A stretch of DNA of 64,000 nucleotides from Ciona intestinalis (Eukaryota; Chordata; Ascidiacea; Phlebobranchia; Cionidae), in NCBI RefSeq assembly GCF_000224145.3, contig NC_020170.2:3798646-3862645 (forward strand), read 5' to 3'. Under the pieces are notes generated by a model. The model was not told where the DNA came from and ran no database searches. It worked only from the letters and a program-made list of their open reading frames with translations. The position numbers and the translations under genes were made by a program. This document shows, one piece after another, positions 1 to 14,055 of this stretch; position 1 is the stretch's first letter; each line of letters begins with the position of its first letter.

Positions 1-726
1 TAATAGTAGTCGTAATTCTTTTTCGCAAGGTTTATAAAAATTGCAAAAAGTGAAAGAACAGGTTTCTCGTTGAAGAACGTACATTCTGACCACACGACCA
101 TGATAGAGAGCAAGATTAGACAAACGGCAAGAATTCTTCGAGCTAAAGGTTGTATTTTGCAATACCACCACCACTCTGTATAAATATTAGGGTAAATCTT
201 GTATAGTGGTATGTAGACTACAAGAAATAAAAAAATCTAAAATTGAAGGGGTTTAGATTCAGTAAAGCTTTTTTTTATAATTTACAGAAAAATATTCAAC
301 TTTTTATATCTGGTTCTAATTTACAGAAAATGGAATTTACATATTTTCAAGCAATTTATATGTTCTGAAAGGCAGATACAAGGTCTACAATGTTTTTGAT
401 ATAACCAACTTTAAAACCCGTATAATCAAATGGCTGGTAAAACAAATTGTATTTAATGGTTAAACACTAATTTATGTTACAATATTTACTTGTGCCAGGT
501 GTGCACATGAACTTTGAAACTGCATTCCTGGGTTCTGTGGTTGGGAATTCCTCTCTCCAATACCTTTAATGCAATTTTAATATAATTTGGATAAACTATT
601 TGTTTATAACCTAACTTGGTTTAAAGTGTAATAAAAATGTTTCAATGACCCTACCCCATAATAAAATTCGAACTTTTTTATTTAAAAATATTCTGCAAGT
701 AATATGACAAATGTCAGTTACCCCAC
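1..726. other. A+T-rich intron sequence of LMBRD2
   Basis: I see no exon of LMBRD2 or of another gene here on either strand. The donor of the last visible exon lies at 721-726 on the minus strand, so this stretch should be the next intron. Confidence 0.6.
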
Positions 727-3700
727 CTGTCAATGCTTATTTCATTTTTGGCGATATTTTCCAGATGCAAACCCCGTTCCATTAAAATTCTCCACTGAAC
801 TGCTGTACGTTTTTTGGTATGGACCGCACGGATAAGTTTCCTTTAGTAACAGATTAAAATATAAATTGAACTATACTAAAAAAGCAAAGTTAATGGTTTA
901 AATTAAAATAAATATTTTGGAAATTTTATGGGGAATTTTTTATGCGGGGTTAACAATTTAGATAGACATTTAAATAAGGGACTACTGAGTTGGAGCAATT
1001 GCAAGTAAGCATCCTGTGAAAGGACACACACCCACAAATAATGGTAGCAGTGTAAAACTTATATCCTTTTGAACAGAGATGGGCGTATTAACCACTGTTG
1101 CATGGTGGCATACACATAGAAGCTGAAATATAAGATAGGAACCTGTGTAACTTGACAAGTGAGTTTTCACTTGGTACTTCGTTCCTTGATCTTCCACTGT
1201 TCTCATAATCCTCATAATCATCCATTCCTTGGCTCATTTGGGATCGTAAGTCCTCCGGACACTGATTTGGGAGAAAAAGATATTTTTTTGTAGAAAAAAA
1301 AGATAATTTTTTAAACAAAAGTTTGAAAATTGTGAACCAAGTTAACATAACAATGCAGTTCTATTCTATTGTACGTGGGTAAGGTCCAGAATATATCATA
1401 ACACATAATACACCATGAGACTTGAAATTTAGGCCAGAGTTAGCCCATTACCAGATGTTAAAGCATATCAATAAAAAACTACCCATATAAAACTAAAATG
1501 GTAAACCTAATATTTTTTATTACAGACGGACTCTTATGCTTAACAATAATATGTAAAAACAAGAACAAAAGATGCGCAGTTAAAGAATTTAAATAATAAC
1601 ATCGACCTTACTTTTAAGATGATCTCACTAACATATTTTCTCACTGGATGATTGTAACGGACAATGCTTGAAACCTTTTTCACTTCCTAAAACACAAATT
1701 ATTTGCACCATAAAAGTTTAAAATTGAAAGGTATTAAATACCTGGCCAACATTCTAATAGTAGGGCGAAAATAACGATAGAGCCAGAATGAGGTAAACAA
1801 CATTAAAATTATAAAAAAGCAGCTTTCGAATGGTAAGTGTTTTTAGGGCAAAGTTTGCCAATTTTATTACTCCAAATATATTTATTAGCAGTAATGTTTA
1901 ATTACAAACTGCTAGTTTGAAATAATAAAAAATAAAAGCAAAAAAGTACAAAATCCAAAAAAGTTTATTAAAAATAAAGATATTTTACAGAAGAAACTGC
2001 TTAATATGATTGAATTTCAATCTGATATAGTTACTTAATATGATTGTATTTCAATTTGATATAGTTAAGAACATTTATAAAGTCATGAACTATCACCTCT
2101 AAAACATCTTCCAGGTCTTCTAGTGCCTCCTGTTTCTCCGTGCTCAACTTTGAAAGTTTGAAATAGGTCTGTGCCATGGATATGGCATTATCTGCGGCAT
2201 GCCACAAGCCGCGTGGCACCTCCACCAAGCCATAGCCAAGCAGAAGCACAAGAAGGAACAACCCCCAAGTATTTGACGCCGTGATAAGAATAACTTTTAA
2301 TTGCTTCCTGAAAATTTAGGAAGTGGTAAGCAGATGTTCCAATAAAATAAATAAGAAAACACTGTTAAAATCAACATTCAAGTTACATAAGAAAGCATAT
2401 GTATAGTCACATACCTGTGAGGAATTCTATGTAATTTCTATAATGAATTAATTAGTAAACAATAAACATTTCACTATATTAAATGCAATTAGCCTATAAC
2501 AGATAGCTGCTTAACACACTCATTTCTTAAGTAAGACAATAAATTGTTTTACTTACAAGTCCAAACTTAAATCTGGAGCAGCAGCAACGTAGATAAGCAA
2601 GCAACCAAATATGAATAAATAGGATCCATAATAAACAGCATTTTCTATCACAGCTCTCTTCATCTTACCCAGTGTAGAGAAATCTCCAGCACAAACATAG
2701 GATTGCATGAATGGCAAAACCAACCTAGATATTTAATAATACAATATATATATATATATACTACAGTAAATAGGCTATAGCATATCAATGAACAATTGTG
2801 GGAAGTTATGACAAGTTTACAACTGTACACTATACAGTACTATTACAGTGTACCTGATAAGCAAATTCTATTCTACGTTTAGGAGGTCCTGCTGGTTGAC
2901 CTGCCATGGGACCTCAGATTTATACTAGAACAGGCCCATTACCCCAACACCAAATGTGCTACCCTATGGGCCTTATCAGATTTTAAAGCCTACCGCGTCC
3001 CGAAGGTATATGCTTTATTGGTAATGGATAGAAGATCTATAATGATAAATATAACTTATTTGTATGTTATAACCAAAAAGCATACTGTCCAACAAACAGC
3101 TTATAAATGAACATTTTTTAAAACATAAAGTAATATGAACTCACCATGTCAAAAATTGGGAAGTCCAGTAAACAATATGCCACATAGCAGGCAGAGTGTC
3201 TTTTTTCACATAACTCCAAGGCTTTTCGCAAGTGTTTGCAACATAGATGATTTTGTTTGAATCTAAGAAAGAAATTTAACGTATAAATAAATAAAACATA
3301 CGCAGATGGAATGGTATTAAACAACCGCAGACAAAAAGCGATATAAATAGATGCAAGCAAAAAATGTACAGGCAAAAACTGCAAAAACCTAATTAGTAAA
3401 TCTAAGTTGGTCAGCAAATCTAACATATTGATTTGAGGCTGTTAGGGCCATGGGTATACAAAACATTGGGATATTACAGACTACAGTCAAATATGATTCG
3501 CAAATTGCGAATCTCAATTTAAAAATAAGTGACAGTGGCACATGTGGATAAGAAAAAATGATAATAAACTAAAACAGAAATGTTGAGAATGAATACACTG
3601 TGGTCAATAAGTGATGTAAAACTCAACAAACATGCAAAAGTTTTGTGAAACACGGTACCATTATTTAAGCTGTGCCGTTGTCTAAACTCGCTGTTGTTTA

Positions 3701-4442
3701 GGTTTTGGTAAGTGGTGGAGTTGGGTAATAGGGTGGAGGTATTGTCAGTTGTTGTGTGTTGGTAAGCAGACGTTGTTATGGTGGTAACCGCTGCCACAGT
3801 CCATGTTGTAACTGCAACAGGGGGGAAAGATTTCAGATTTTAATAAACTGAAAATTGGACAAAATAAAGAAAGGGAAGAAACAACACTGTTTTTGAGGTA
3901 GTTAAAACAAAAACACCCATGTTATCATTGTTGTTACACAAATAATGTTCAAAGCACCTTTTTTCCACAAGTACCACTTTCACTATGAAAATATTCAGTT
4001 ATGAAATGAAAACACCAACGGCCATCATCACCCCACCACAAAACAAGCATAGCATGCTACTCACCATTGTCAGCTATCACGTCAGAGGAATCTGTGACAT
4101 TTTCGATAACTCTGGATGACTGTAAACATTCTCTGTAGAATGTCTAAAAAATTGACAAATTTTAGTAAAAAGAAAATTAGTTTCATTGGAGAAATGACCA
4201 ACATTTAACAGTGTATGTAAAAATGGAAGCGTGTGTTTAGTGAAACTGCTTTAATTGTTCTAACTTACCGATGAAACATCAAGGGGTAAAATGAACACAA
4301 TAATCATGCTGAAATACCATGCCACAAGTGTTGCAACAGTCACTGCTGGATGTTGCTTTGTAATTCGACCATAGTGGTGAAGCAGAAAGACGGCAACGCA
4401 GAAAACGACTATTAGTTCAAACACCAAAGGTCCAGCGCTCAT
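727..4442 (-). CDS. LMBRD2: LMBR1 domain-containing protein 2 (LMBRD2), 3' end outside the window
   Basis: Nine exons on the minus strand read as the N-terminal part of LMBRD2, a multi-pass membrane protein of the LMBR1 family linked to GPCR signalling. Exons in order are 4442-4269, 4143-4065, 3811-3659, 3262-3145, 2724-2557, 2307-2097, 1686-1612, 1261-1143 and 840-727. All junctions are GT..AG and the phases agree. The ATG exon gives [14 protein letters not shown] and ends in [10 protein letters not shown], a family hallmark; later exons give [33 protein letters not shown] and AVQWRIL. The first luminal loop, coded by exons 2-3, is Thr-rich with several N-glycosylation sequons and looks longer than in vertebrates. 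The rest of the protein should lie left of position 1; I found no further exon in 1-726. It is transcribed away from PHAF1. Confidence 0.95.
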
Positions 4443-7681
<3,239 letters not shown>

Positions 7682-8451
7682 CTCCTAGAAGTATTATTAG
7701 CGCAACTCACACAGCACTTTAGAATGTACACTGGTGTTCTTGTACCTGTTTTCCTCAGCGTTTTAAATGGATTTTGTCTGGCTGAATTGATTGTGTTGTT
7801 TCGCTAAAGTGCAATGTTTGTTTTTCTTAAATTTGTTTTAACCATATACCCTACGTTATTGTATCTACTCTTGCTGCAGAAAATTGGAAGTTTCAGAGTG
7901 TAAAATATTTTTTTTTGTATGCAGCTCAGTGTTGCCTTTGAGGGAATACATGTTGTGAATTTTTGTTATTAATGCATTGTGGTCTTGTGTGTGACATACA
8001 TTACTAAATATCTAAAGATTACCAGCTGTATTGAGGTGTCTCTAAGCACATCAGATCATTTACAGTGCAAACATCATACGGCCGATTTCCTAACATCCTT
8101 TGTTTGCTGTAACTGGGAACAGAATTAGTGGCGGACGATTAATTAAACGCGGTAACTAGATGCGCAAGTAACATCGATCACGAAAGAATATTGTGTTCCG
8201 TAAACGTAACGCTAAATGCGATATTAACGTAATTGTAAAGCTAAGCTAACCTAATGTAAAAGTGATACAGTATATGGTACAGAGACGAGAGTACAGTAGT
8301 ATAAACGGCAACTCGTTTAATTACGCAGAGACACGTAAGTTTCTGAATATATAGACACGGATGAAAAAGAACTCAGGCTTACAGACAAACAATGCGAATC
8401 GCAGCCTGCGTCCTGCGGTTTGAATCAAATTAAATGTATACGTAACGTCAC
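7682..8451. other. 3' flank of PHAF1 up to the first gap
   Basis: I see no coding exon supported by splice sites. The distal half is GC-richer and unassigned. Confidence 0.4.
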
Positions 8452-8501
8452 NNNNNNNNNNNNNNNNNNNNNNNNNNNNNNNNNNNNNNNNNNNNNNNNN
8501 N
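8452..8501. other. Assembly gap of 50 N
   Basis: Exactly 50 N, a conventional placeholder, so the real distance is unknown. Confidence 0.99.
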
Positions 8502-8695
8502 TGGATGCTGTAAGGGCTGCCTGGTATATCAATCCTATTCGTCGTCTGTATATCAACTTTGTTGTGACTCTCTTTGTGAATGGTTAAATCGTATGGATCA
8601 TAAAATGAAGCACTACAATTTTCACAGGTGAATGTGACACGAACTTGCTCAAGCTCAAGCAACGCTTCTCTGACTTCCTTTAAATTGCTGCACAT
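8502..8695 (-). CDS. Partial C2H2 zinc-finger exon cut by the gap
   Basis: The minus strand reads MCSNLKEVREALLELEQV, then a zinc finger with core CENCSASFYDPYDLTIHKESH split as C-x2-C and H-x4-H, then DIPGSPYSI, where the reading frame runs into the gap. An acceptor-like AG just inside the putative start could mean the exon begins near 8690 and that the ATG is not the real start. One finger alone does not define a family. No partner exon was found upstream to 9342. It may continue in or beyond the gap, or be an isolated relic. Confidence 0.4.
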
Positions 8696-8699
8696 TATG

Positions 8700-9342
8700 A
8701 AATTTAAATTTCCTGTTATATTCTATGTATCTGTTTGAGAATATTTGCTTAATATTTAATGTAAGCCATTTGACACATTGAAGCAACGTAAATAAATTCC
8801 AGTCTGCAATAAATTCCAGGACTGATTTAATGCGTTCGATCTGTTTATACCAGATCCAGTCAAGCGTGAAGCGTCTGAAACTGGTTTTTCGTTGATAATT
8901 CAAAGAAAGTACTATATTATAACGTGAAACTTTCAAATATAAAGAAAAATATTGATATTAACGTAAATTGTTTCTTTTTAAATAGTAATATTTCGGAAAT
9001 TAGCAGTTAAAGTGCAAAAATCACTTGTCACGTGACCTTAGTTTCCTATCTATATGTTTAGATATCTATGCTTTACTATATACGAGTCACGGGAATGCAA
9101 TTCTAATACAAAGGAGTACAGCAAGGGGTAAGGTATTCTAGGTCTGTACTGCGTATATACATGCTGACTACAGCATGGTAATAATGCTTCCTAACTTGGT
9201 ATATTTTGCGACATATTAAAACAGACAATGATTGAGAAACGTGGTATATATAACAACTTAATTAAAATTGTTGTTTTTTTAAATAAAGGAAAACAAATAT
9301 TACTAAAGTAGGTTGGTGTAAGTGTATGTTAAAATAAGTTAA
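8700..9342. other. Upstream region of DYNC1LI
   Basis: A+T-rich sequence without a supported exon. It should hold the DYNC1LI promoter and 5' leader; I could not pick out a TATA box or initiator with confidence. Confidence 0.4.
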
Positions 9343-10704
9343 ATGGCCCGTGGCTCTGGAAAGATCATTGTTCAATCAAAAATGGACAATCAAAAGGGTG
9401 CTGGGAGTGGAAATAATGTTTGGTCTATGTTACTGGATGATGTTTCTTCCAGTTCTTCCCAAAGTGCTCTTTCTGAAAATAAGAGTGCAATTATTCTTGG
9501 AGATGATTTGAGTGGCAAATCCACTCTTACTGCAAAGCTGCAGGGATTGGAAGAGACTCATAGAGGTTCCGCCCTTGATTTCCAAGCTATGGAGGTTCAA
9601 GAAGATGAAGCAGAAGAAAGTGGAATCTGCAGAATTTGGATTGTTGATGGACATTTAGCATACCGAAGTTTGCTACAGTTTGCACTTCCAAAAACCAGTC
9701 TCTCCGATACTATTGCTGTTATTACTTGCGATATGTCACACCCATGGGAAATTCCTGAATCACTTGCAAAATGGACAAAGGTTATTCATGAGCATATTGA
9801 CAGCCTAAAGTGTAAGCCGGACTTCTTAGAAGACTTGAAACAAAACATTGTGAAAGATTTTCAAAGATATGTTGATCCCACTGAAGCAGATGAGGTAAAA
9901 GATACATCCCTAGATGTTTCCAATGATTCGTCAGTCATTAAGCCCCTGGGTGAAATCACGCTTATTGAAAACCTTTGCATACCACTGATAGTAGTTTGCA
10001 CAAAGTGTGACAGTCTCGAAACACTTGAAACCGAGTTCGGATACAGCGAAGAGCAATTTGATTTCTTGCAGCATTACTTGCGTCTATTCTGTTTGAAGCA
10101 TGGTGCGTCACTTGTGTATACATCAATGAAAGAAAATAAAAACATCGAGGTTTTGAAGAAATACTTATTACACAGGATGTATGGATTCCCATTTTCCGAC
10201 TGTGCAAATGTTGTTGATCGGGATGCGGTCTTTGTTCCAGCCGGATGGGACAGTGAGAAGAAACTTTCCATCATCAGCGACAATTTACAGAAGTTCACAG
10301 TTAACGACCCATTTGAATCCGTAATACCACGTCCCCCTCTCACCAGGAAACATGTGCAAGATATGAAAGAAGTTGTTGTGGATGATGAGCAAACATTTTT
10401 AATGAAAGCTCAAGCAGTGTTAAGCAAAGCTCCAACCGTGACAAAACCATCCAGTGATGCTCCTGCTAAGCGCACATCCTACAGCCCATTAGCTCCAGCT
10501 GCTGCTGCAGGCAAAGGTGGCAAGCCAGATGTATCTAAAACTGGAGCAAGCAATGAAAGGATGCTTGCTAACTTCTTCAACTCTTTGCTAAATAAAAAGC
10601 CTGGCTCTCAGATAGTTAATGCCGGCGCAAAAGGAGCCAAACCAAACCAGCAAGCAGCTAAACCACGCTCAAGTTTAGGTGGAGGCTCAAGTACCAATGA
10701 GTGA
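9343..10704 (+). CDS. DYNC1LI: Cytoplasmic dynein 1 light intermediate chain, intronless
   Basis: A single uninterrupted frame of 453 codons encodes a dynein light intermediate chain, the subunit that joins the heavy chain to cargo adaptors. A Ras-like domain starts near residue 48 with the P-loop GDDLSGKST (53-61); IWIVDGHL, VVCTKCDSLETLE and YTSMKENKNI follow at their usual places, then DAVFVPAGWD. The C-terminal tail is low in complexity except for LANFFNSLL (408-416), the conserved adaptor-binding helix of the family. Human LIC1 and LIC2 are about 490-520 residues, so the tail is shorter here. The first ATG is chosen; a second ATG at codon 14 is possible. Vertebrate orthologues have many introns and this one has none. 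Confidence 0.96.
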   Translation: MARGSGKIIVQSKMDNQKGAGSGNNVWSMLLDDVSSSSSQSALSENKSAIILGDDLSGKSTLTAKLQGLEETHRGSALDFQAMEVQEDEAEESGICRIWIVDGHLAYRSLLQFALPKTSLSDTIAVITCDMSHPWEIPESLAKWTKVIHEHIDSLKCKPDFLEDLKQNIVKDFQRYVDPTEADEVKDTSLDVSNDSSVIKPLGEITLIENLCIPLIVVCTKCDSLETLETEFGYSEEQFDFLQHYLRLFCLKHGASLVYTSMKENKNIEVLKKYLLHRMYGFPFSDCANVVDRDAVFVPAGWDSEKKLSIISDNLQKFTVNDPFESVIPRPPLTRKHVQDMKEVVVDDEQTFLMKAQAVLSKAPTVTKPSSDAPAKRTSYSPLAPAAAAGKGGKPDVSKTGASNERMLANFFNSLLNKKPGSQIVNAGAKGAKPNQQAAKPRSSLGGGSSTNE

Positions 10705-11772
10705 AAATCGTGTAAATGACTTTAAACATGCATGATGCTGGTATGATGCAAGTGATAATATGCAGGATACCAAACTCACATTTCCCATAACAGTGTTTCA
10801 TATATGTGTTAAATGTTTTCAATTGTTAAACTTGTTTTGAAAATGGGATTCGTTCAAAAAGTAACAAGTTTTTTAGTAGCGCAAATTTGCATGTACTGTA
10901 TTGTACACTGCTTGTTATTACCACCTTTAGTTCAAACAAGTTAATTTCTGTACCCATGTTACCAAGGCCTGTGTGTTTCAGTCCATCGCATAAGCATAGT
11001 ATACGTTAAAACAAAAAATATTAGCATAATATATGTTTAAACATAAAATATTGGCTACGATAGGAGAAACACTAACAAAGCCTATAATTTCTATTACTAG
11101 AGCAATGTAAGAGTTATTATTAAGATATGTTATTATTAAAAAAATATCTTTTGTACTTCAGTAAAAGTTGGTAGAATGAGTTGTGTAATTGACTAATCCT
11201 ACACAGTAATTTAGTGCCTGTGGAATCATATTTATGTATATTACCTTAGAAACAAATATATATATTTTGTAAGTTCCAATATAGCTAAATCATGCCTTTT
11301 AGTTGAAGGTAAATTAACAACTAAATTTTTCGTAAACTACATCTGTGCTTTACCTACAGTTTGTTGTAACCCCTTTTTACTCCAACGCTGGCCTCCTTTC
11401 AAAATACTTTATTTTCAAATTGGTTTTAATCCATAAAATATAATATATTAAACTTGTATGGGGTTCATAATAGTGCAGTCTTTAATTGAAACGGTAGTTT
11501 AATTTCAATGTTTCTTACTTTCTTTGCTTGGTCAATTATTATAACCTGTTTTTTTAACATTGAATCGACTTTAATTGTTTCAGTGTGCATGCTGTAACTG
11601 CATATTACTGTAGACATTGATGTAAATGCCCTGTGTAGCTTTTGCCCTTTATTTGTATGTCTGCTATAGGATATAAAATGTGTTATTTTTGTAGCCAGTA
11701 ATCATCAGCTACTCTAATTGTGTCTTGTATGCACCGTGACGTTCAGGTTTAAGGTTTTAAAGAAAATTTAAA
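10705..11772. other. DYNC1LI 3' region and CLPTM1 upstream region
   Basis: A+T-rich DNA between two genes on the same strand, with no exon seen. The spacing of more than 1 kb argues against a simple operon. Confidence 0.5.
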
Positions 11773-13617
11773 ATGGCGGAAACTGCTGCAGTAGCAAACG
11801 GAGGAGCTGGGGAAAATACAGGGGCTGCTGAGAATCCACAGCAAGCAGCTCCACAAAGTACATGGAATGTTGTAACTGGTGTCCTCTTCAGGATGCTCAT
11901 GATGTGGATGTTCATGTCCTGGCTTAGAGGAGGAGGAAATAAAACAGAAACCCCAGCAACTGATAGCACCGGGACTCCAGTTCCCGTTGCCGCTCCATCA
12001 GCTAACTTGTTTGGACAAGGTGAAATGTTGTCTCTATGGATGTTTGTTAACGAGAAGGAACGAATGCAACGAGACAAATTATCGCTAAACGAACTGTTCT
12101 GGCATTTAGATGAAATAACATATGGGTCGTTCACTGATGGTCCCTTTGGAGATGGAACTTACACTTACAATGGTACAATTGATTTGTCACATAATGTTCA
12201 AAATAACAAGTCTCTTTACATTCATACATATTTGACCTTGGCTGGCCATGTCCCGAATTATAAATTTGATGGCGCATATTCAGCACAGCATGTTGTATAT
12301 GTAAACAAGCAATTAAACAAATACAAAAAACGAACAATTAAACGAACCCAGAATCTTCTGACTGGTAAAACAGAAACTGACCCAGAGTTATTAAAGCATG
12401 CTGAAAAGCAAGGTAATGTTGAACTGCTGTCACATTGGCACCCAAATTTAACAATCAATTTGGTTGATGATCATACCCCATGGACCAAAGGAAAAATTCC
12501 ATCGCCATTAGATAAGATGATACATTTTGATGCAGCAGGCATGACTTACGAACCAATTGTTTACTTGAATGATTACTGGAATCTCCTACGAGACTTCACT
12601 CCTATCAATGACACTGTGAAACAAGTGAGCCTGTATGTAACAGTGCAGCCAATGTCTTTATTTAAACTGCAAATGTACATTTCACAAAACATGAGAAGCC
12701 AATGGTCCAGTATGCTTGGGGATGACTATATGCAGGACTCGGAGCAAGACCAAGATGCACTAAAAGAAGCAATTCTTGAGACCAACCCGTATATGCTGGG
12801 CCTTACTGTTGTGGTCTCTATAGTCCACAGCGTGTTCGAATTTCTTGCATTCAAGAATGACATTCAGTTTTGGAAATCACGAAAATCCCTTGAAGGTCTT
12901 TCAGTTCGTTCAGTTCTGGTGTCCGTGGTCCAATCTGTAATTGTTTTTCTTTATGTAATGGACAATGATACCAACTTTGTGATCAAGGTGAGCATCTTTA
13001 TTGGGTGTCTGATAGATGCCTGGAAAATCACAAAAGTTATGTCCGTGGGCATTAGCATGGAAAGGAAATGGTTGGGTTTTATTCCCAGAATTACTATACA
13101 TGATAAATCAACCTATGTTGAATCAGAGACCAAAAAGTACGATCAGCTTGCTTTTAAATACCTAGGCATGATCCTTTTTCCCTTTTTAATCGCATATGCT
13201 GTTTACTCCCTAATATATGACGAACACAAAGGAGTTTATTCGTATATTCTTAGCATGCTTTATGGCTTTCTCCTCACCTTTGGGTTCATTATGATGACCC
13301 CTCAGCTTTTTATAAATTACAAAATGAAGTCTGTAGCACACCTTCCATGGCGAATGTTAACGTACAAAGCACTGAACACTTTTATTGACGATATTTTTGC
13401 CTTTGTCATAAAAATGCCAACCCTTTATCGCATTGGCTGTTTCCGTGACGATGTGGTGTTCTTTATTTATCTTTACCAACGCTACACCTATCGCATTGAT
13501 CCAAAACGAGTCAATGAATTTGGCACTTCAGGGGAAAATCCTGATGCACCTGCCGTCTCTGAACTTCCCACAACCCCCAAAGCACTACCCAGCACAGGGG
13601 ACAAAAAGAATGACTAG
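11773..13617 (+). CDS. CLPTM1: CLPTM1 transmembrane protein, intronless
   Basis: One frame of 614 codons matches CLPTM1 (cleft lip and palate transmembrane protein 1), an ER/Golgi multi-pass protein known to hold back GABA-A receptor subunits. An Ala/Gly-rich N terminus leads into a first membrane segment at about 33-51. A large lumenal domain has sequons near NGT (133), NKS (145), NLT (225) and NDT (280). Further membrane segments lie near 339-359, 378-396, 401-419, 461-481 and 488-511. The family signature runs from PQLFINYKMKSVAHLPWR (510-527) through ALNTFIDDIFAF to RVNEFG. The start ATGGCGGAA is the only sensible one. The absence of introns is unusual for this family and is shared with the upstream DYNC1LI. 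Confidence 0.97.
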   Translation: MAETAAVANGGAGENTGAAENPQQAAPQSTWNVVTGVLFRMLMMWMFMSWLRGGGNKTETPATDSTGTPVPVAAPSANLFGQGEMLSLWMFVNEKERMQRDKLSLNELFWHLDEITYGSFTDGPFGDGTYTYNGTIDLSHNVQNNKSLYIHTYLTLAGHVPNYKFDGAYSAQHVVYVNKQLNKYKKRTIKRTQNLLTGKTETDPELLKHAEKQGNVELLSHWHPNLTINLVDDHTPWTKGKIPSPLDKMIHFDAAGMTYEPIVYLNDYWNLLRDFTPINDTVKQVSLYVTVQPMSLFKLQMYISQNMRSQWSSMLGDDYMQDSEQDQDALKEAILETNPYMLGLTVVVSIVHSVFEFLAFKNDIQFWKSRKSLEGLSVRSVLVSVVQSVIVFLYVMDNDTNFVIKVSIFIGCLIDAWKITKVMSVGISMERKWLGFIPRITIHDKSTYVESETKKYDQLAFKYLGMILFPFLIAYAVYSLIYDEHKGVYSYILSMLYGFLLTFGFIMMTPQLFINYKMKSVAHLPWRMLTYKALNTFIDDIFAFVIKMPTLYRIGCFRDDVVFFIYLYQRYTYRIDPKRVNEFGTSGENPDAPAVSELPTTPKALPSTGDKKND

Positions 13618-13806
13618 AGTTTTGCAACATAACTCCTTAATTTTAAAATGTGTCGTCAGTAATTTACATTATACCCCAGAGAGCGTTTAAAAGGATTTTT
13701 TGTTGTTATTGTTTTTCTCATTGCTTTGTGTTAAATTTGCGAAACTCTGGTCAAAAACGTGCATTTGTGAACATATTTATTACCAATCACAACCAATCTG
13801 TGTGCA

Positions 13807-13812
13807 AATAAA
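13807..13812 (+). terminator. Poly(A) signal of CLPTM1
   Basis: AATAAA about 190 bp after the CLPTM1 stop. A reverse-strand AATAAA for the converging PGAM gene lies near 13892-13902, so the two transcripts should end within about 100 bp of each other. Confidence 0.6.
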
Positions 13813-14055
13813 ATTTGAATTTCTATCCAACTGGTGTGATTTTTCTAAAAAAGTAAACACTGCTTAGTCTACCCTCTTGATAACAGAACCTGTTTATTTA
13901 TTTGAGAAATTGGCAGACACAGCTTTGACACATGCAACATCACAGTACATATTTTAACACTTAAAACTTTTGTGGAACTAGCTAAATAAAAAAACAACAA
14001 AACTTTAAAAGATAAAAAGCGCCATCAAAGAGAGAATTTCAATCCAAACGTGCAA

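Noticed and set aside
2735-2760. (TA)n tract in LMBRD2 and a similar one at 33395-33425
   Set aside because: Simple microsatellites; nothing beyond that is visible.
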